Assembly (NCBI GenBank): GCA_049965515.1 | Contig: JBMFWG010000022.1 | Location: forward strand, 1 to 31,827 | Length of the DNA: 31,827 bases | Source: UBA4572 sp049965515 | Lineage (GTDB): Bacteria; Nitrospirota; Leptospirillia; Leptospirillales; Leptospirillaceae | Reading direction: 5' to 3' | Shown here: positions 17,168 through 25,831 of the stretch, piece after piece | Layout: each line of letters starts with the position of its first letter | Numbering within the stretch: the first letter of the stretch is position 1 | The notes under the pieces: model-generated | The model's database searches: none | The model's input: only the letters and a program-made list of their open reading frames with translations | Told to the model about the DNA's origin: nothing | Made by a program: the position numbers and the translations under genes

Positions 17168-17802
17168 GGCTCCTCCTCCGGCACTTCCCTTCCCGACTCT
17201 TCGGCGTAGACGGCGAGGGCCCGATCCACGCCGTCGAGCCATTGGGCGTCGACATAGGCCGCGATGATGCGCCCCACCTCATAGCGGTCCCCGTCCCCGG
17301 GCAGGGGCCGCAGGAAACCCATCTCGGCAATCCGGCCGATATGGCCCGCAATCTTGTCCCGCTGGCGGGCCTCGTTGGCGGTATCCGGGAGAAAGAGACG
17401 GAGCATCTCCACAATTTCGTCCTGGGAGAGGATGAGCCGCCCCTCTCCGCTGCGGGCGTCGGCCTCGGCCAGCTTCTTCCTCAAAAGGACCAGAAGGAGG
17501 GAGACAGTATATCCCAGCGGCCGCTGGGCAATGAGCCGGGGAAGGGGCTCACTGTCCGAAGCCATCTCTTCCGGAGGTCGCTGCCGGAGGTAGGCGTACC
17601 CCTCCGCCTCGTCTACAACGAGGTCGAGGCCAATCACCGCCACATAGTCCCGGATCCGGGACTGGTGGCGGAGGCAGAACTGCCACAGGAGAGGGCTCCC
17701 ATCACGGTAAAGCACCCCTTTCATGAGGGTGATGGTGACCCGGGACATGTCGGCCGGAACTCCGGCCATCTCCGGACCCGGTAGCGATTCTTCCTGATTC
17801 AC
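17164..17802 (-). CDS. jetB: Wadjet subunit JetB (DUF4194, MukE-like kite protein)
   Basis: The 212-residue winged-helix kite subunit that binds the JetA kleisin, comparable to MukE. Family-like segments are VLYRDGSPLLWQF, DYVAVIGLDLVVDEAEGYAYLRQ, RPLGYTVSLLLVLLRKKL and the helix-turn-helix part DKIAGHIGRIAEMGFLRPL. The start is GTG 17802 preceded by GGAG; no ATG lies in frame nearby. The stop overlaps the jetC ATG. A 116-base gap separates it from jetA and holds a TTGACA hexamer without a good -10, so read-through from jetA is the simplest reading. Confidence 0.92.
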   Translation of the reverse strand: MNQEESLPGPEMAGVPADMSRVTITLMKGVLYRDGSPLLWQFCLRHQSRIRDYVAVIGLDLVVDEAEGYAYLRQRPPEEMASDSEPLPRLIAQRPLGYTVSLLLVLLRKKLAEADARSGEGRLILSQDEIVEMLRLFLPDTANEARQRDKIAGHIGRIAEMGFLRPLPGDGDRYEVGRIIAAYVDAQWLDGVDRALAVYAEESGREVPEEEP

Positions 17803-17918
17803 GGCTCTCCGGCCCCTTGGATAGTCATCTTCCGGAAAAGGATCCCCCTGTCAATGTGGCTCTCTCTCCGGCCCCGAGGCGTGGCACGTCCTCCCCTCGC
17901 CTCTTGCTCTCCCCCGGA

Positions 17919-19334
17919 TTATCTCCGAAAGAAAAGGATCCGGGCAAGGCGGGCTTCCCGCCGGATCCCCTCCTCGTCCTCCCAGGAGAGAACCTCCTCC
18001 CGCCCTTCGTCAGCCACCGTCTCGGGCCGCTCCGAGGCGATCACGAGATAGACCACAAGCTCGGCCAGACCCCGGGTCAGGGGATGAGCCTCGAGAATTT
18101 CCCCCAGAGAGAGGGGAGAGCGGGCGGCGAGAAGGCGGTCGATCTGTCGCTCGAGCCGACCCCGGTCGACGAAGATCTGTGAGAAGAGGAGGTCGGTTGA
18201 AACCTCTGCCTCTCCGGCCAGAAGGGAAAGGTCGCGGATCCGCATTCTCACCGGGGGCCGGTGGAAGGGACGGTCGAGAGGCAGACAAAGCTGGAGGCGG
18301 GAGTCGTCGAGGACAGCGATCGTCCGCTCTTCCATCCGGCCCCTCAAGGCCAGCGCCTTCTGTTCGATCGAACGGACAATCTCCATGATCCGGCGGTTCT
18401 CAAGCCACACTGCCTCGTCGAGAAAACGGCGGAGCTGTTCCGAAAGTCGGGCCACCGTCCTCTGGGCGACCTCCCCAGCCTCCAGCCAGTCGTAGTGGAT
18501 CCGCAGAAGTCGGCGGTCGGGGCGCAACCGCTCCACCGCCTCGAGGGAGAAGATCTTCTCCAGAAGCCGGGTGAGCTCGTCTTGCCGGGACGCGCTCATC
18601 AAAAAGTCCCAGAAGGCCCGAAAGCTCCTCCCCTGATCGGAGTCGGAGATGGCATCCCTTTCCCCGAACACCTCTGCAAGAAGCTCGCCCTTGGAGCCCT
18701 GCCAGGTCGCCACCTTCTCCCGGACCTCCCGATCCAGATGGCGAAAGTTCTGCTCCACCGCCCGAAAGTCGGACAAAAGCCCTCGGGCCGTCGCCTCCAC
18801 CTGAAGGAAGCGCTCCCGAAGCTCCGTGTCGTCGAGGAGGTCGAGCCGCCCCTCCCGCACTCGCCCGATCTCCGCTTCAATGGTGGCCTTCCGGCGCTCG
18901 AGCTCCCGAATCCTCACCTCGGGATCGGTTTCGCTTCCTTCGGCCATCTGACGGAGAAGCTCGACAATGGTGAGAAGACGAGAGGAGGTGCCGATAAAGG
19001 CCCGCTCCTCCAGAGAGGCAAGCCACTCGAGCGCCTTCTCGGTGGCGGGGGTGATGTCGAAGTGGGGAAGATCCGAGTCCAGGGGATAATATTTGCGAAG
19101 CCATCCCCGCTCGTCCGAGGACCACTCCTCGAGATAGTCGGAGGCCTCCCGGGGATAGCTTCCCGGACCCGCCACCTCTCTGACAGCAAAAAGAGTGTCC
19201 TCCAGACGCGAGAGAATCTCCGGGCGGGCCAAGGTCCGGACGTTGGGAAGAATGTAGCTCTGATGGAGGAAGCTCGCTACGAGGGGAGCACTGTCGGCCA
19301 GGAGGAGGCGCCAGGCGGGGTGGAGCCTCCGCAA
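17919..19334 (-). CDS. jetA: Wadjet subunit JetA (DUF3375, MukF-like kleisin)
   Basis: The kleisin of the Wadjet SMC complex, bridging JetC heads and binding JetB. From the first conventional codon, TTG 19334, it is 471 residues. Family features are the N-terminal HPAWRLLLADSAPLVASFL, the helical middle with ERRKATIEAEIGRVREG, and the C-terminal part with SLSLGEILEAHPLTRGLAELVVYL-like content. DUF3375 proteins usually begin with an MDYARLxxL-type segment; here the frame upstream of the TTG reads IDYARLETLRR, with ATC (19356-19358) at the expected start and AAGGA eight bases before it. Translation may therefore start at a rare ATC, or the ATG was mutated or misread. A stop at 14 codons upstream of the TTG limits the choices. 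Confidence 0.92.
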   Translation of the reverse strand: MRRLHPAWRLLLADSAPLVASFLHQSYILPNVRTLARPEILSRLEDTLFAVREVAGPGSYPREASDYLEEWSSDERGWLRKYYPLDSDLPHFDITPATEKALEWLASLEERAFIGTSSRLLTIVELLRQMAEGSETDPEVRIRELERRKATIEAEIGRVREGRLDLLDDTELRERFLQVEATARGLLSDFRAVEQNFRHLDREVREKVATWQGSKGELLAEVFGERDAISDSDQGRSFRAFWDFLMSASRQDELTRLLEKIFSLEAVERLRPDRRLLRIHYDWLEAGEVAQRTVARLSEQLRRFLDEAVWLENRRIMEIVRSIEQKALALRGRMEERTIAVLDDSRLQLCLPLDRPFHRPPVRMRIRDLSLLAGEAEVSTDLLFSQIFVDRGRLERQIDRLLAARSPLSLGEILEAHPLTRGLAELVVYLVIASERPETVADEGREEVLSWEDEEGIRREARLARILFFRR

Positions 19335-19440
19335 TGTCTCAAGTCGGGCGTAGTCGATGGATAAGATCCTTGGTTACGTTGTCCTCATGACGCTCATCCC
19401 GTCCCGTATCCTCATTGCGTTCTCATGAAACGCCACAAAG

Positions 19441-20832
19441 CTAGACCAGAATTCGGGCCGCCTTCCCGATCCCTTCCGCCGCCATGGGGTGCTGATCGGG
19501 GAAGTGGGCAAGGTCCCGGGCGGTGAGGCGGCCCGCGACAGCAAGGCCGATCTCTCCCACGATTGAGGCCGCATCGACCCCGACGATCGTTCCTCCCAAG
19601 AGACGAAGGCTTTCCGGTTCGAAGAAAAGAGTGATCCCGCCCCCGGTCTCACCCAGGATCTGGGCCCGGGAGTCCTCCGCAAAGTTATAGCGTCCACTCA
19701 CAAAGGGGATCCCGCGGCGGTTGGCCTCATCCGGCACGAGCCCCACCCAGGCCGCCTCGGGGAGAGTAAAGACGGTTACAGGGACAGCCGCCGGATTGAA
19801 GGCATCCACGGCCCGACAACCGGCCATGATATTGTGGGCGGCCACCAGGGACTGACGAACGGCCGAATGGAACAACGGCGAGATCCCGTTGACATCTCCC
19901 GCCGCATAGATATGGGGAATCGATGTCTGACAGGAGAGATCCGCCACGATTCCCCGAGGTCCCACCTTTCCGCCGATCGCCTCGAAGCCTTCTGGAACGA
20001 GGGGACGGCGTCCCACGGCCACCATTCCCTTCTCGGCCCGGACCACCTCGGGAGCGGCATCCCCTGTCTGATAGTGGAGCGCCATCCCCGATTCGGTCCT
20101 TTCCGCCTTCAGAATCCTGGTGTTCGTAAGAATCCGAATCCCAGGATCAAGAAGGCCGCAAAGCTCCTCCACCATGGAGGTATCCATGGTGGAGAGAACT
20201 CGGGGCCCCTTTTCGATCAGGGTCACCTCCGTTCCCAGAGCGTGGAACATCGTTGCCGTCTCAAGGCCGATATACCCGCCTCCCACGATGACCAGGGAGG
20301 CGGGTCGTTCCGTCAGGGTGGGGTTCAAAGCGAAGAAGTCCCGACTGTCGAGGAAAAGGTCGGCCCCCGGAAAGTCCGGACGGACGATGTCGCAGCCGCT
20401 GGCCACGATAATGGTGCGGGCCCGGTAACGCTCCTCCCCCCGATCTCCCTCCACAATGATGGTATGATCATCGAGAAAGCGGGCCCGTCCGGTGACCAGA
20501 CGAAGGGTCGGAAGCTCCGCCATCTCCTGGGCATGCTGGTCGTAGCGGTACTTCTGGACGCGATCCTTGTGGGCCACGACTCCCCGGTAATCCACCGAAA
20601 GTTCCCCGGGCAGTCCCCAAAAGGCAAAGCGCCGCTGGCGCACCAGATGGGCCGCGATCTCCCGAACGGACTTGGAGGGAACGCATCCCTCGGCCAGGCA
20701 GTTGCCGCTCATGACTCCCTTCGTATCGGCCATGACGACCCGAAGTCCTGACCGGGCCAGGAGAAAGGCGGCCGGATAGGCTCCGCCCCCAGCCCCGATG
20801 GTAAAGAGATCGACTTCATGGACAGTTGGCAT
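19441..20832 (-). CDS. Dihydrolipoamide dehydrogenase/mercuric reductase-like flavoprotein
   Basis: A 463-residue class I pyridine nucleotide-disulfide oxidoreductase. FAD binding is shown by FTIGAGGGAYPAA near residue 10, NAD(P) binding by VIVGGGYIGLETA, and the second FAD motif by IPHIYAAGDV. The redox disulfide is C45-C50 in GNCLAEGCVPSK, and the C-terminal dimer-interface pair H448/E453 (HPMAAE) is kept. It lacks the N-terminal metal-binding domain and C-terminal vicinal cysteines of MerA, so a lipoamide or other disulfide substrate is more likely. I start it at ATG 20832 after GAGGAG; the open frame runs up to 20901. No pyruvate dehydrogenase or lipoyl-protein genes adjoin; the Wadjet operon follows after about 82 bases without a terminator. 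Confidence 0.85.
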   Translation of the reverse strand: MPTVHEVDLFTIGAGGGAYPAAFLLARSGLRVVMADTKGVMSGNCLAEGCVPSKSVREIAAHLVRQRRFAFWGLPGELSVDYRGVVAHKDRVQKYRYDQHAQEMAELPTLRLVTGRARFLDDHTIIVEGDRGEERYRARTIIVASGCDIVRPDFPGADLFLDSRDFFALNPTLTERPASLVIVGGGYIGLETATMFHALGTEVTLIEKGPRVLSTMDTSMVEELCGLLDPGIRILTNTRILKAERTESGMALHYQTGDAAPEVVRAEKGMVAVGRRPLVPEGFEAIGGKVGPRGIVADLSCQTSIPHIYAAGDVNGISPLFHSAVRQSLVAAHNIMAGCRAVDAFNPAAVPVTVFTLPEAAWVGLVPDEANRRGIPFVSGRYNFAEDSRAQILGETGGGITLFFEPESLRLLGGTIVGVDAASIVGEIGLAVAGRLTARDLAHFPDQHPMAAEGIGKAARILV

Positions 20833-20908
20833 AAAATCTCCTCTCGATACGGTGAAGCAAAAGAGAAAGATGGATCCATTCTCTAGTCGCGAGCGGCCCA
20901 CGAATAAG

Positions 20909-20942
20909 AAAAAATAAGGGAGAAGACCCCCGGCCTTCCCCC
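20909..20942 (-). terminator. Terminator of the sqr-DUF1641 operon
   Basis: On the minus strand GGGGGAAG (complement of 20935-20942) pairs with CTTCTCCC (complement of 20918-20925), eight pairs including one G-T, with a nine-base loop. It is followed by TTATTTTTTC. It separates the DUF1641 gene from the flavoprotein gene. Confidence 0.8.
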
Positions 20943-20987
20943 TCAGGACGTCGAACGCGAGATGAAGCGAAAAAGTGAAGAGCGAGC

Positions 20988-21740
20988 CTAATGTCGGGCC
21001 GCACGGATGGCCTTCACGAGCTCGAGTCCCGTGTAGATCGCCTTCTGGTTTTCTGCGTCTTTCAGAAGGGAAATCATCCCCATGATCCCCGAACCGGTCT
21101 GCCCCTCATCGGAGATCCGGTTGACGGCGGAATAGAGGATTTCCACCTCGCTGACCCAGTGTTCGAGGGTAACCATGATCCGCTCCACGAACTGGTCGTT
21201 GACGATCCGGGAGAGAGCCACCACTCCGGCCGCCACGTCGGGCAGGGTCTCAAGCGCCCCCACCTCCTCCATTTTGTGGACCGCGGCATTCATCTTTTCA
21301 ATGGGCAGGGCCTTCACGAGTTCGAGCATCTGACTGGCCTGCTCCACCTGGGAGACGAGCCGCTCAAGAAGCCCGTCAGTCATCAGGCGGTTGATCGCGG
21401 CCGCCGCGGTGCCCATCTCGACAAGAATGTCGAGCCCTCCCGAACTGACCAGCGGGGCAATCCGCTCAAGGGCGGGAATGACACCCTCCACTTCGCGCAG
21501 CTTCTCGAGAACGGCAACAACGGCCGGATCGGAAGCCCGATCGAGAAGGGTCACGGCCCGGTCAGCCGATTCGGCCACCCGTTCTACCAGAGCATTCGAG
21601 CCAATGTCGGTGAGGGCCTTCAAACCCGTCACCGTCTCGGTCAGTGTATCGAGGCGATCCAGAATCCGAAAGAGCAAATCCCGGGTCGCCGGTTCCTCAA
21701 GCCTTGCCACAAGGCTGTCTGTCCGTGTTTCTTCTCCCAT
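20988..21740 (-). CDS. DUF1641-family protein, partner of sulfide:quinone oxidoreductase
   Basis: A 250-residue, mostly helical soluble protein with no signal peptide. The final part (GIMGMISLLKDAENQKAIYTGLELVKAIR, read in two pieces) matches the short DUF1641 signature of a glycine-rich turn, a conserved K-D and a helix. The upstream part is a series of amphipathic helices with repeated V-E-R-V-like heptads. DUF1641 proteins commonly sit beside SQR or formate dehydrogenase genes; their role is not established. Here the ATG (21740) follows AGGAGAG, which overlaps the sqr stop, so the two are translationally coupled. It is the last gene before a terminator. Confidence 0.75.
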   Translation of the reverse strand: MGEETRTDSLVARLEEPATRDLLFRILDRLDTLTETVTGLKALTDIGSNALVERVAESADRAVTLLDRASDPAVVAVLEKLREVEGVIPALERIAPLVSSGGLDILVEMGTAAAAINRLMTDGLLERLVSQVEQASQMLELVKALPIEKMNAAVHKMEEVGALETLPDVAAGVVALSRIVNDQFVERIMVTLEHWVSEVEILYSAVNRISDEGQTGSGIMGMISLLKDAENQKAIYTGLELVKAIRAARH

Positions 21741-21749
21741 CGCGCTCTC

Positions 21750-22889
21750 CTATAGAATGCCTCTCGACGTCAGCCAGTACATCTTGTTGTAGGAAATCTT
21801 CATCCAGTGGACCATGGTGGTCGGAGTCGGAGGGACGGGAGGATTTGTGTAGTTGAAAGAGATGTAGCTCGCCTGGTTCCGCCCAGTCTCGATGAAGCAG
21901 AAGACCTTGCCGTCATATTTGTGCGACGGCTTGTGGCCGGTGAGCAGGTCGACCACGTTCTCCACAAGAACGTCGGCGGAGAAGTGGGCGGTGGATCCGG
22001 CCTTCGAAATGGGCAGGTTGGTAGTGTCGCCCACGACGAAGACGTTCTCGGTCCCTTCCATCTGGAGGGTCTCCTTGTTGGTCGGGATCCAGCCTCCTTC
22101 CCCGAGCCCCGAGTCGAGAATGACCTGGGCGCCCCGATGCTGGGGAATGGTGATAAGGAGATCGAAGGGGACCTGGCTTCCCTCCATGCTGTGGACCACC
22201 TTGTTCTTGGCGTCGACTTCTTTCATGTTGAAGAAGGTCTCGTATTTGATCCCCCGCTCATCGAAGGTCTGGGCCCCCCACTTGGCCACGGACGGAATGG
22301 TGTGGACCGCGCCCACGGGATAGGTATAGGTGATCTCGCTCTTGTCCCGAAGGCCACGCTTGTGCAGGTAGTCGTCGAGCATGAGGGTCACCTCAACCGG
22401 GGCCACCGGACACTTGTGGGGAACCCCCATGGCGATGACAATCCGGCCCCCCGTGAAGCTCCGGAGAGCATCCCGAAGCTTGATGGACCCCTCCTCGGTA
22501 TGGAACCAGTGGCCGGCCTCGGCCAGGCCCGGGGTAAGGTCGGGACGGGGAACCGAACCGGTGGCGATCACGAGGATATCATAGGAGTACTCCTTTCCCT
22601 CCTTCGAGGTGAGCTTCTGGGACTTCACGTCGATCTTCGCGATAGTGTCCTGGACAAAACCGATCGAGGGGTCGAGAAGGGATCGCTGGGGCCTCTTGAG
22701 GTCTTCCGGACGGGAAAGGTCGAAGGGAATGTAGAGCCAGCCCGGCTGGTAGGTGTGGGTTTCGGTGTTGCCGATCTGGGTGATCGACACCGTTCGCGAA
22801 CGAAGCTCCCCGGGGATCTTTCTCGCAAGCTGGTTTGCGACGATTGTTCCGGCGACGCCTCCGCCCAAAATCACGATTTTCTTGGCCAT
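21750..22889 (-). CDS. sqr: Sulfide:quinone oxidoreductase-type flavoprotein
   Basis: A membrane-associated FAD enzyme expected to oxidise sulfide and pass electrons to quinone. The 379-residue protein has the FAD Rossmann motif GGGVAG at 9-14, ATGSVPRPDL near 110, and the second FAD motif VFVVGDTTNLP at 283-293. It contains only two cysteines, C160 in HKCPVAP and C331 in VFCFIETG, placed as the redox pair of SQR; the third cysteine of type I enzymes is absent. That fits a two-cysteine SQR subtype or a flavocytochrome c-like relative, and I cannot fix the subtype. The start is ATG 22889 after GGAGG; the frame is open to 22928. A hydrophobic and aromatic C-terminal end (MVHWMKISYNKMYWL) is likely the membrane anchor. 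Confidence 0.87.
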   Translation of the reverse strand: MAKKIVILGGGVAGTIVANQLARKIPGELRSRTVSITQIGNTETHTYQPGWLYIPFDLSRPEDLKRPQRSLLDPSIGFVQDTIAKIDVKSQKLTSKEGKEYSYDILVIATGSVPRPDLTPGLAEAGHWFHTEEGSIKLRDALRSFTGGRIVIAMGVPHKCPVAPVEVTLMLDDYLHKRGLRDKSEITYTYPVGAVHTIPSVAKWGAQTFDERGIKYETFFNMKEVDAKNKVVHSMEGSQVPFDLLITIPQHRGAQVILDSGLGEGGWIPTNKETLQMEGTENVFVVGDTTNLPISKAGSTAHFSADVLVENVVDLLTGHKPSHKYDGKVFCFIETGRNQASYISFNYTNPPVPPTPTTMVHWMKISYNKMYWLTSRGIL

Positions 22890-22995
22890 TCTGTCCTCCA
22901 CCCTGGCCGTCGGAAAGGAGAGGAACACTCCCGTTCCCGAGGGCCGGATTCATCCTGGGGGCGGCATGGACCTTCGCTGCCCCCTCCTCATATTC

Positions 22996-23043
22996 GGGTG
23001 GAAAAGGGAGAGGATCCAGCGGATACGTCTCCCTTTTCCACCC
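22996..23043 (-). promoter_or_regulatory. Perfect 16-bp inverted repeat at the 5' end of the sqr leader
   Basis: GGGTGGAAAAGGGAGA (22996-23011) is the exact complement of 23028-23043, with a 16-base loop that itself can pair (ATCC-GCT-GGAT). It lies directly at the predicted start of the sqr transcript, about 107 bases before the ATG, so the mRNA would begin with a stable stem-loop. It has no T run. A 5' mRNA stabiliser or an operator are both possible. Confidence 0.55.
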
Positions 23044-23047
23044 CCCG

Positions 23048-23076
23048 ATTCTAGTCCAAAGATCCAAAGACCGCAA
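23048..23076 (-). promoter_or_regulatory. Candidate sigma70 promoter of the sqr operon
   Basis: On the minus strand TTGCGG (complement of 23071-23076) and TAGAAT (complement of 23048-23053) are 17 bases apart. The start would fall near 23041, inside the outer arm of the inverted repeat. Confidence 0.45.
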
Positions 23077-23225
23077 GGGAAATCTGCCCCCGACAAAGAT
23101 GTTATTGCCACTGAAAAACTGACAATTTCCAAAAGACCAGGAGATGATTCCCGTTCCTCAGGGCGGGTCCCGGCCCGGCGCCCTTCTCCTCCATGGCCAG
23201 CGCGGGAGATCTTTCCCTTTTTTCA

Positions 23226-23255
23226 TTGACAAGAACGCTCTCCCCGTGATGAAAT
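23226..23255 (+). promoter_or_regulatory. Candidate promoter of thiC
   Basis: A consensus TTGACA (23226-23231) is followed after 18 bases by TGAAAT (23250-23255), four of six matches to the -10. If used, thiC has a leader of about 360 bases. Confidence 0.35.
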
Positions 23256-23289
23256 CAGAACATTGTATTTCCTCTCTAGGGCATGCCAT

Positions 23290-23367
23290 TCGGGCCGGGA
23301 TTCCCTGCCGGAAGACAGATCCTTCCAGAATCTGGCCAGGATCTGTCTTGGCTGGATCGTGCCCGAA
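23290..23367 (+). ncRNA. Structured RNA element in the far thiC leader, family unknown
   Basis: An outer stem TTCGGGC (23290-23296) with GCCCGAA (23361-23367) encloses a perfect 12-bp stem AAGACAGATCCT (23312-23323) with AGGATCTGTCTT (23338-23349), which itself encloses CCAGA-A-TCTGG. Downstream lie further short palindromes. I do not recognise a known RNA family, and it has no T run. Confidence 0.4.
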
Positions 23368-23516
23368 GCCACCTGAGGTGCCTCCGGGGAGGGACGGTGT
23401 TCCGCCTTGTCCTCAAGACGCTCAGGACGGACGGCCCCTCCTTGACTCATGCCCTTCTCGTTCAATGGGGGGAGGAGATTTTAAGGTCCATAACTGGTAG
23501 GGAAATTTCGCGAGGG

Positions 23517-23615
23517 TCCCGTCGGGGATCCCCCCGCCCTTCCGCTTCTCGTCGGAAGGGGGGCCGGGGCGTGAGATCCTTCGGAACCTGACACAGATCG
23601 ACTTTATTCGGGAGA
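23517..23615 (+). promoter_or_regulatory. TPP-riboswitch-like element upstream of thiC (aberrant P4/P5)
   Basis: The order of elements follows a THI box: TCCCG (23517-23521, P1), TCGGGG, an extended P3-like hairpin CCCTTCCG/CGGAAGGG, then TGAGA, GGAACCTGA, and CGGGA (23609-23613, P1 partner). The closing P1 strand covers the ribosome site GGGAGA (23610-23615), so folding would block thiC translation. However the UAAU and GCG-AGGGA parts of the pyrophosphate-binding arm are not recognisable, so it may be a divergent or decayed switch. Confidence 0.4.
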
Positions 23616-23621
23616 TCGCAT

Positions 23622-24967
<1,346 letters not shown>

Positions 24968-24986
<19 letters not shown>

Positions 24987-25028
24987 CGGTCCTGGCCCCG
25001 CGTCGGTGAGGCGAACTCCCTCTTCGCC
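24968..25028 (+). other. Two hairpins at the end of thiC and just after it
   Basis: CCGTCAGG (24968-24975) pairs with CCTGACGG (24982-24989), with the thiC TGA in the right arm. GGCGAA (25010-25015) pairs with TTCGCC (25023-25028). Neither has a T run. They may protect the thiC mRNA end or belong to the leader of the next gene. Confidence 0.4.
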
Positions 25029-25040
25029 CCCAGACTTAAC

Positions 25041-25104
25041 CGGACCGAATTTCGGGACCGGGTCCGCGCGTTCACCCAAAGGAGACGCCAGGCCCGGTCC
25101 TTTT
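25041..25104 (+). terminator. Attenuator-like structure ahead of the split methionine synthase genes
   Basis: A terminator-type stem GGACCGGG (25055-25062) with CCCGGTCC (25093-25100) is followed by TTTTCTTGTTT, with a 30-base loop. An alternative stem CGGACC (25041-25046) with GGTCCG (25061-25066) uses the same bases and excludes part of the first, as in antiterminator/terminator pairs. It could simply be the thiC terminator. No known SAM, SAH or cobalamin switch core is visible. Confidence 0.45.
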
Positions 25105-25144
25105 CTTGTTTCTCGTTCTAACGACACCGTCGCGAAAGGATACG

Positions 25145-25831
25145 ATGCCGGCCATACGCCTGGGTCATCCCGTCTTTTTCCATAATATTCCCTTTGAAAT
25201 CGAGGAGCGCCAGATCCTTCGGGAGATGCGCATCCCGAAAAAGTCTCGGCTCTCCGACCTCGGCGAGCCCGCGATGGAAAAGGCCATTGGCCAGGCCATC
25301 GAAGAGGGCTACCGCATGATCGAGGGGCAGGGGGTCTATCGGACCCTGACCATCACCGGACTTGAGGAAGAGCGGGTCCTGACCCGGGAGAGTTCCACCC
25401 TCTTCGTGGGACAGAAGATGGTCAAGCTCCTCAGGCACTGCGACTATGCGACCCTCATCGTGGCCACGATCGGTCCCCGGATCGAAACGGAGGTGGACCG
25501 ACTCTCCGGCCCCGAACCCGCCCACGCCTACTTTCTTGAACGGGTGGGAGCCTGGATGGCCGATTACATGGGGATCTGGCTCGATCACATTCTGGAGCGA
25601 GAAATTGTCAGGGCGGGATACCAGAGAACCTTCCGATTCGGCGTGGGATACGGAGACTGGCCCCTCGCCTCCCAGACAGAGGTGATGGCCCTGACCGAGG
25701 CCCACAAGATCGGCGTCACCCTCAACGAAGCCTTTATCATGATTCCCCGCCTGTCCGTCTCTGCCGTCATTGGATGGCAGAAGCCCGGAACAAGCCCTCA
25801 CCCCCTCCCAGACTCGGAGAACGACGCGTGA
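25145..25831 (+). CDS. Stand-alone methionine synthase activation domain (MetH C-terminal type)
   Basis: A 228-residue protein matching the SAM-binding reactivation domain that in E. coli is the C-terminus of MetH. It supports reductive methylation of inactive cob(II)alamin using SAM and an electron donor. The typical block FRFGVGYGDWPLASQTEVMAL is present (the family signature R-x-S/G-x-GY-G-D-x-P), together with LNEAFIMIPRLSVSAVIGW. ATG 25145 follows AAAGGA; the open frame reaches back to 25106. The stop overlaps the probable metH GTG, so the two parts of the enzyme are made together as separate chains. The preceding gap contains attenuator-like hairpins. Confidence 0.88.
   Translation: MPAIRLGHPVFFHNIPFEIEERQILREMRIPKKSRLSDLGEPAMEKAIGQAIEEGYRMIEGQGVYRTLTITGLEEERVLTRESSTLFVGQKMVKLLRHCDYATLIVATIGPRIETEVDRLSGPEPAHAYFLERVGAWMADYMGIWLDHILEREIVRAGYQRTFRFGVGYGDWPLASQTEVMALTEAHKIGVTLNEAFIMIPRLSVSAVIGWQKPGTSPHPLPDSENDA

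Noticed and set aside
17850..17865. TTGACA between jetA and jetB as an internal promoter
   Set aside because: No matching -10 follows on the minus strand; operon read-through is simpler.
23205..23224. Short GGGA/TCCC hairpin with a T run on the plus strand as a terminator
   Set aside because: The stem is only four to five pairs and no plus-strand gene lies upstream that would need it.
23280..23621. CRISPR array or SRP, 6S or RNase P RNA in the thiC leader
   Set aside because: There are no regularly spaced direct repeats, and the conserved cores of these RNAs are not present on either strand.
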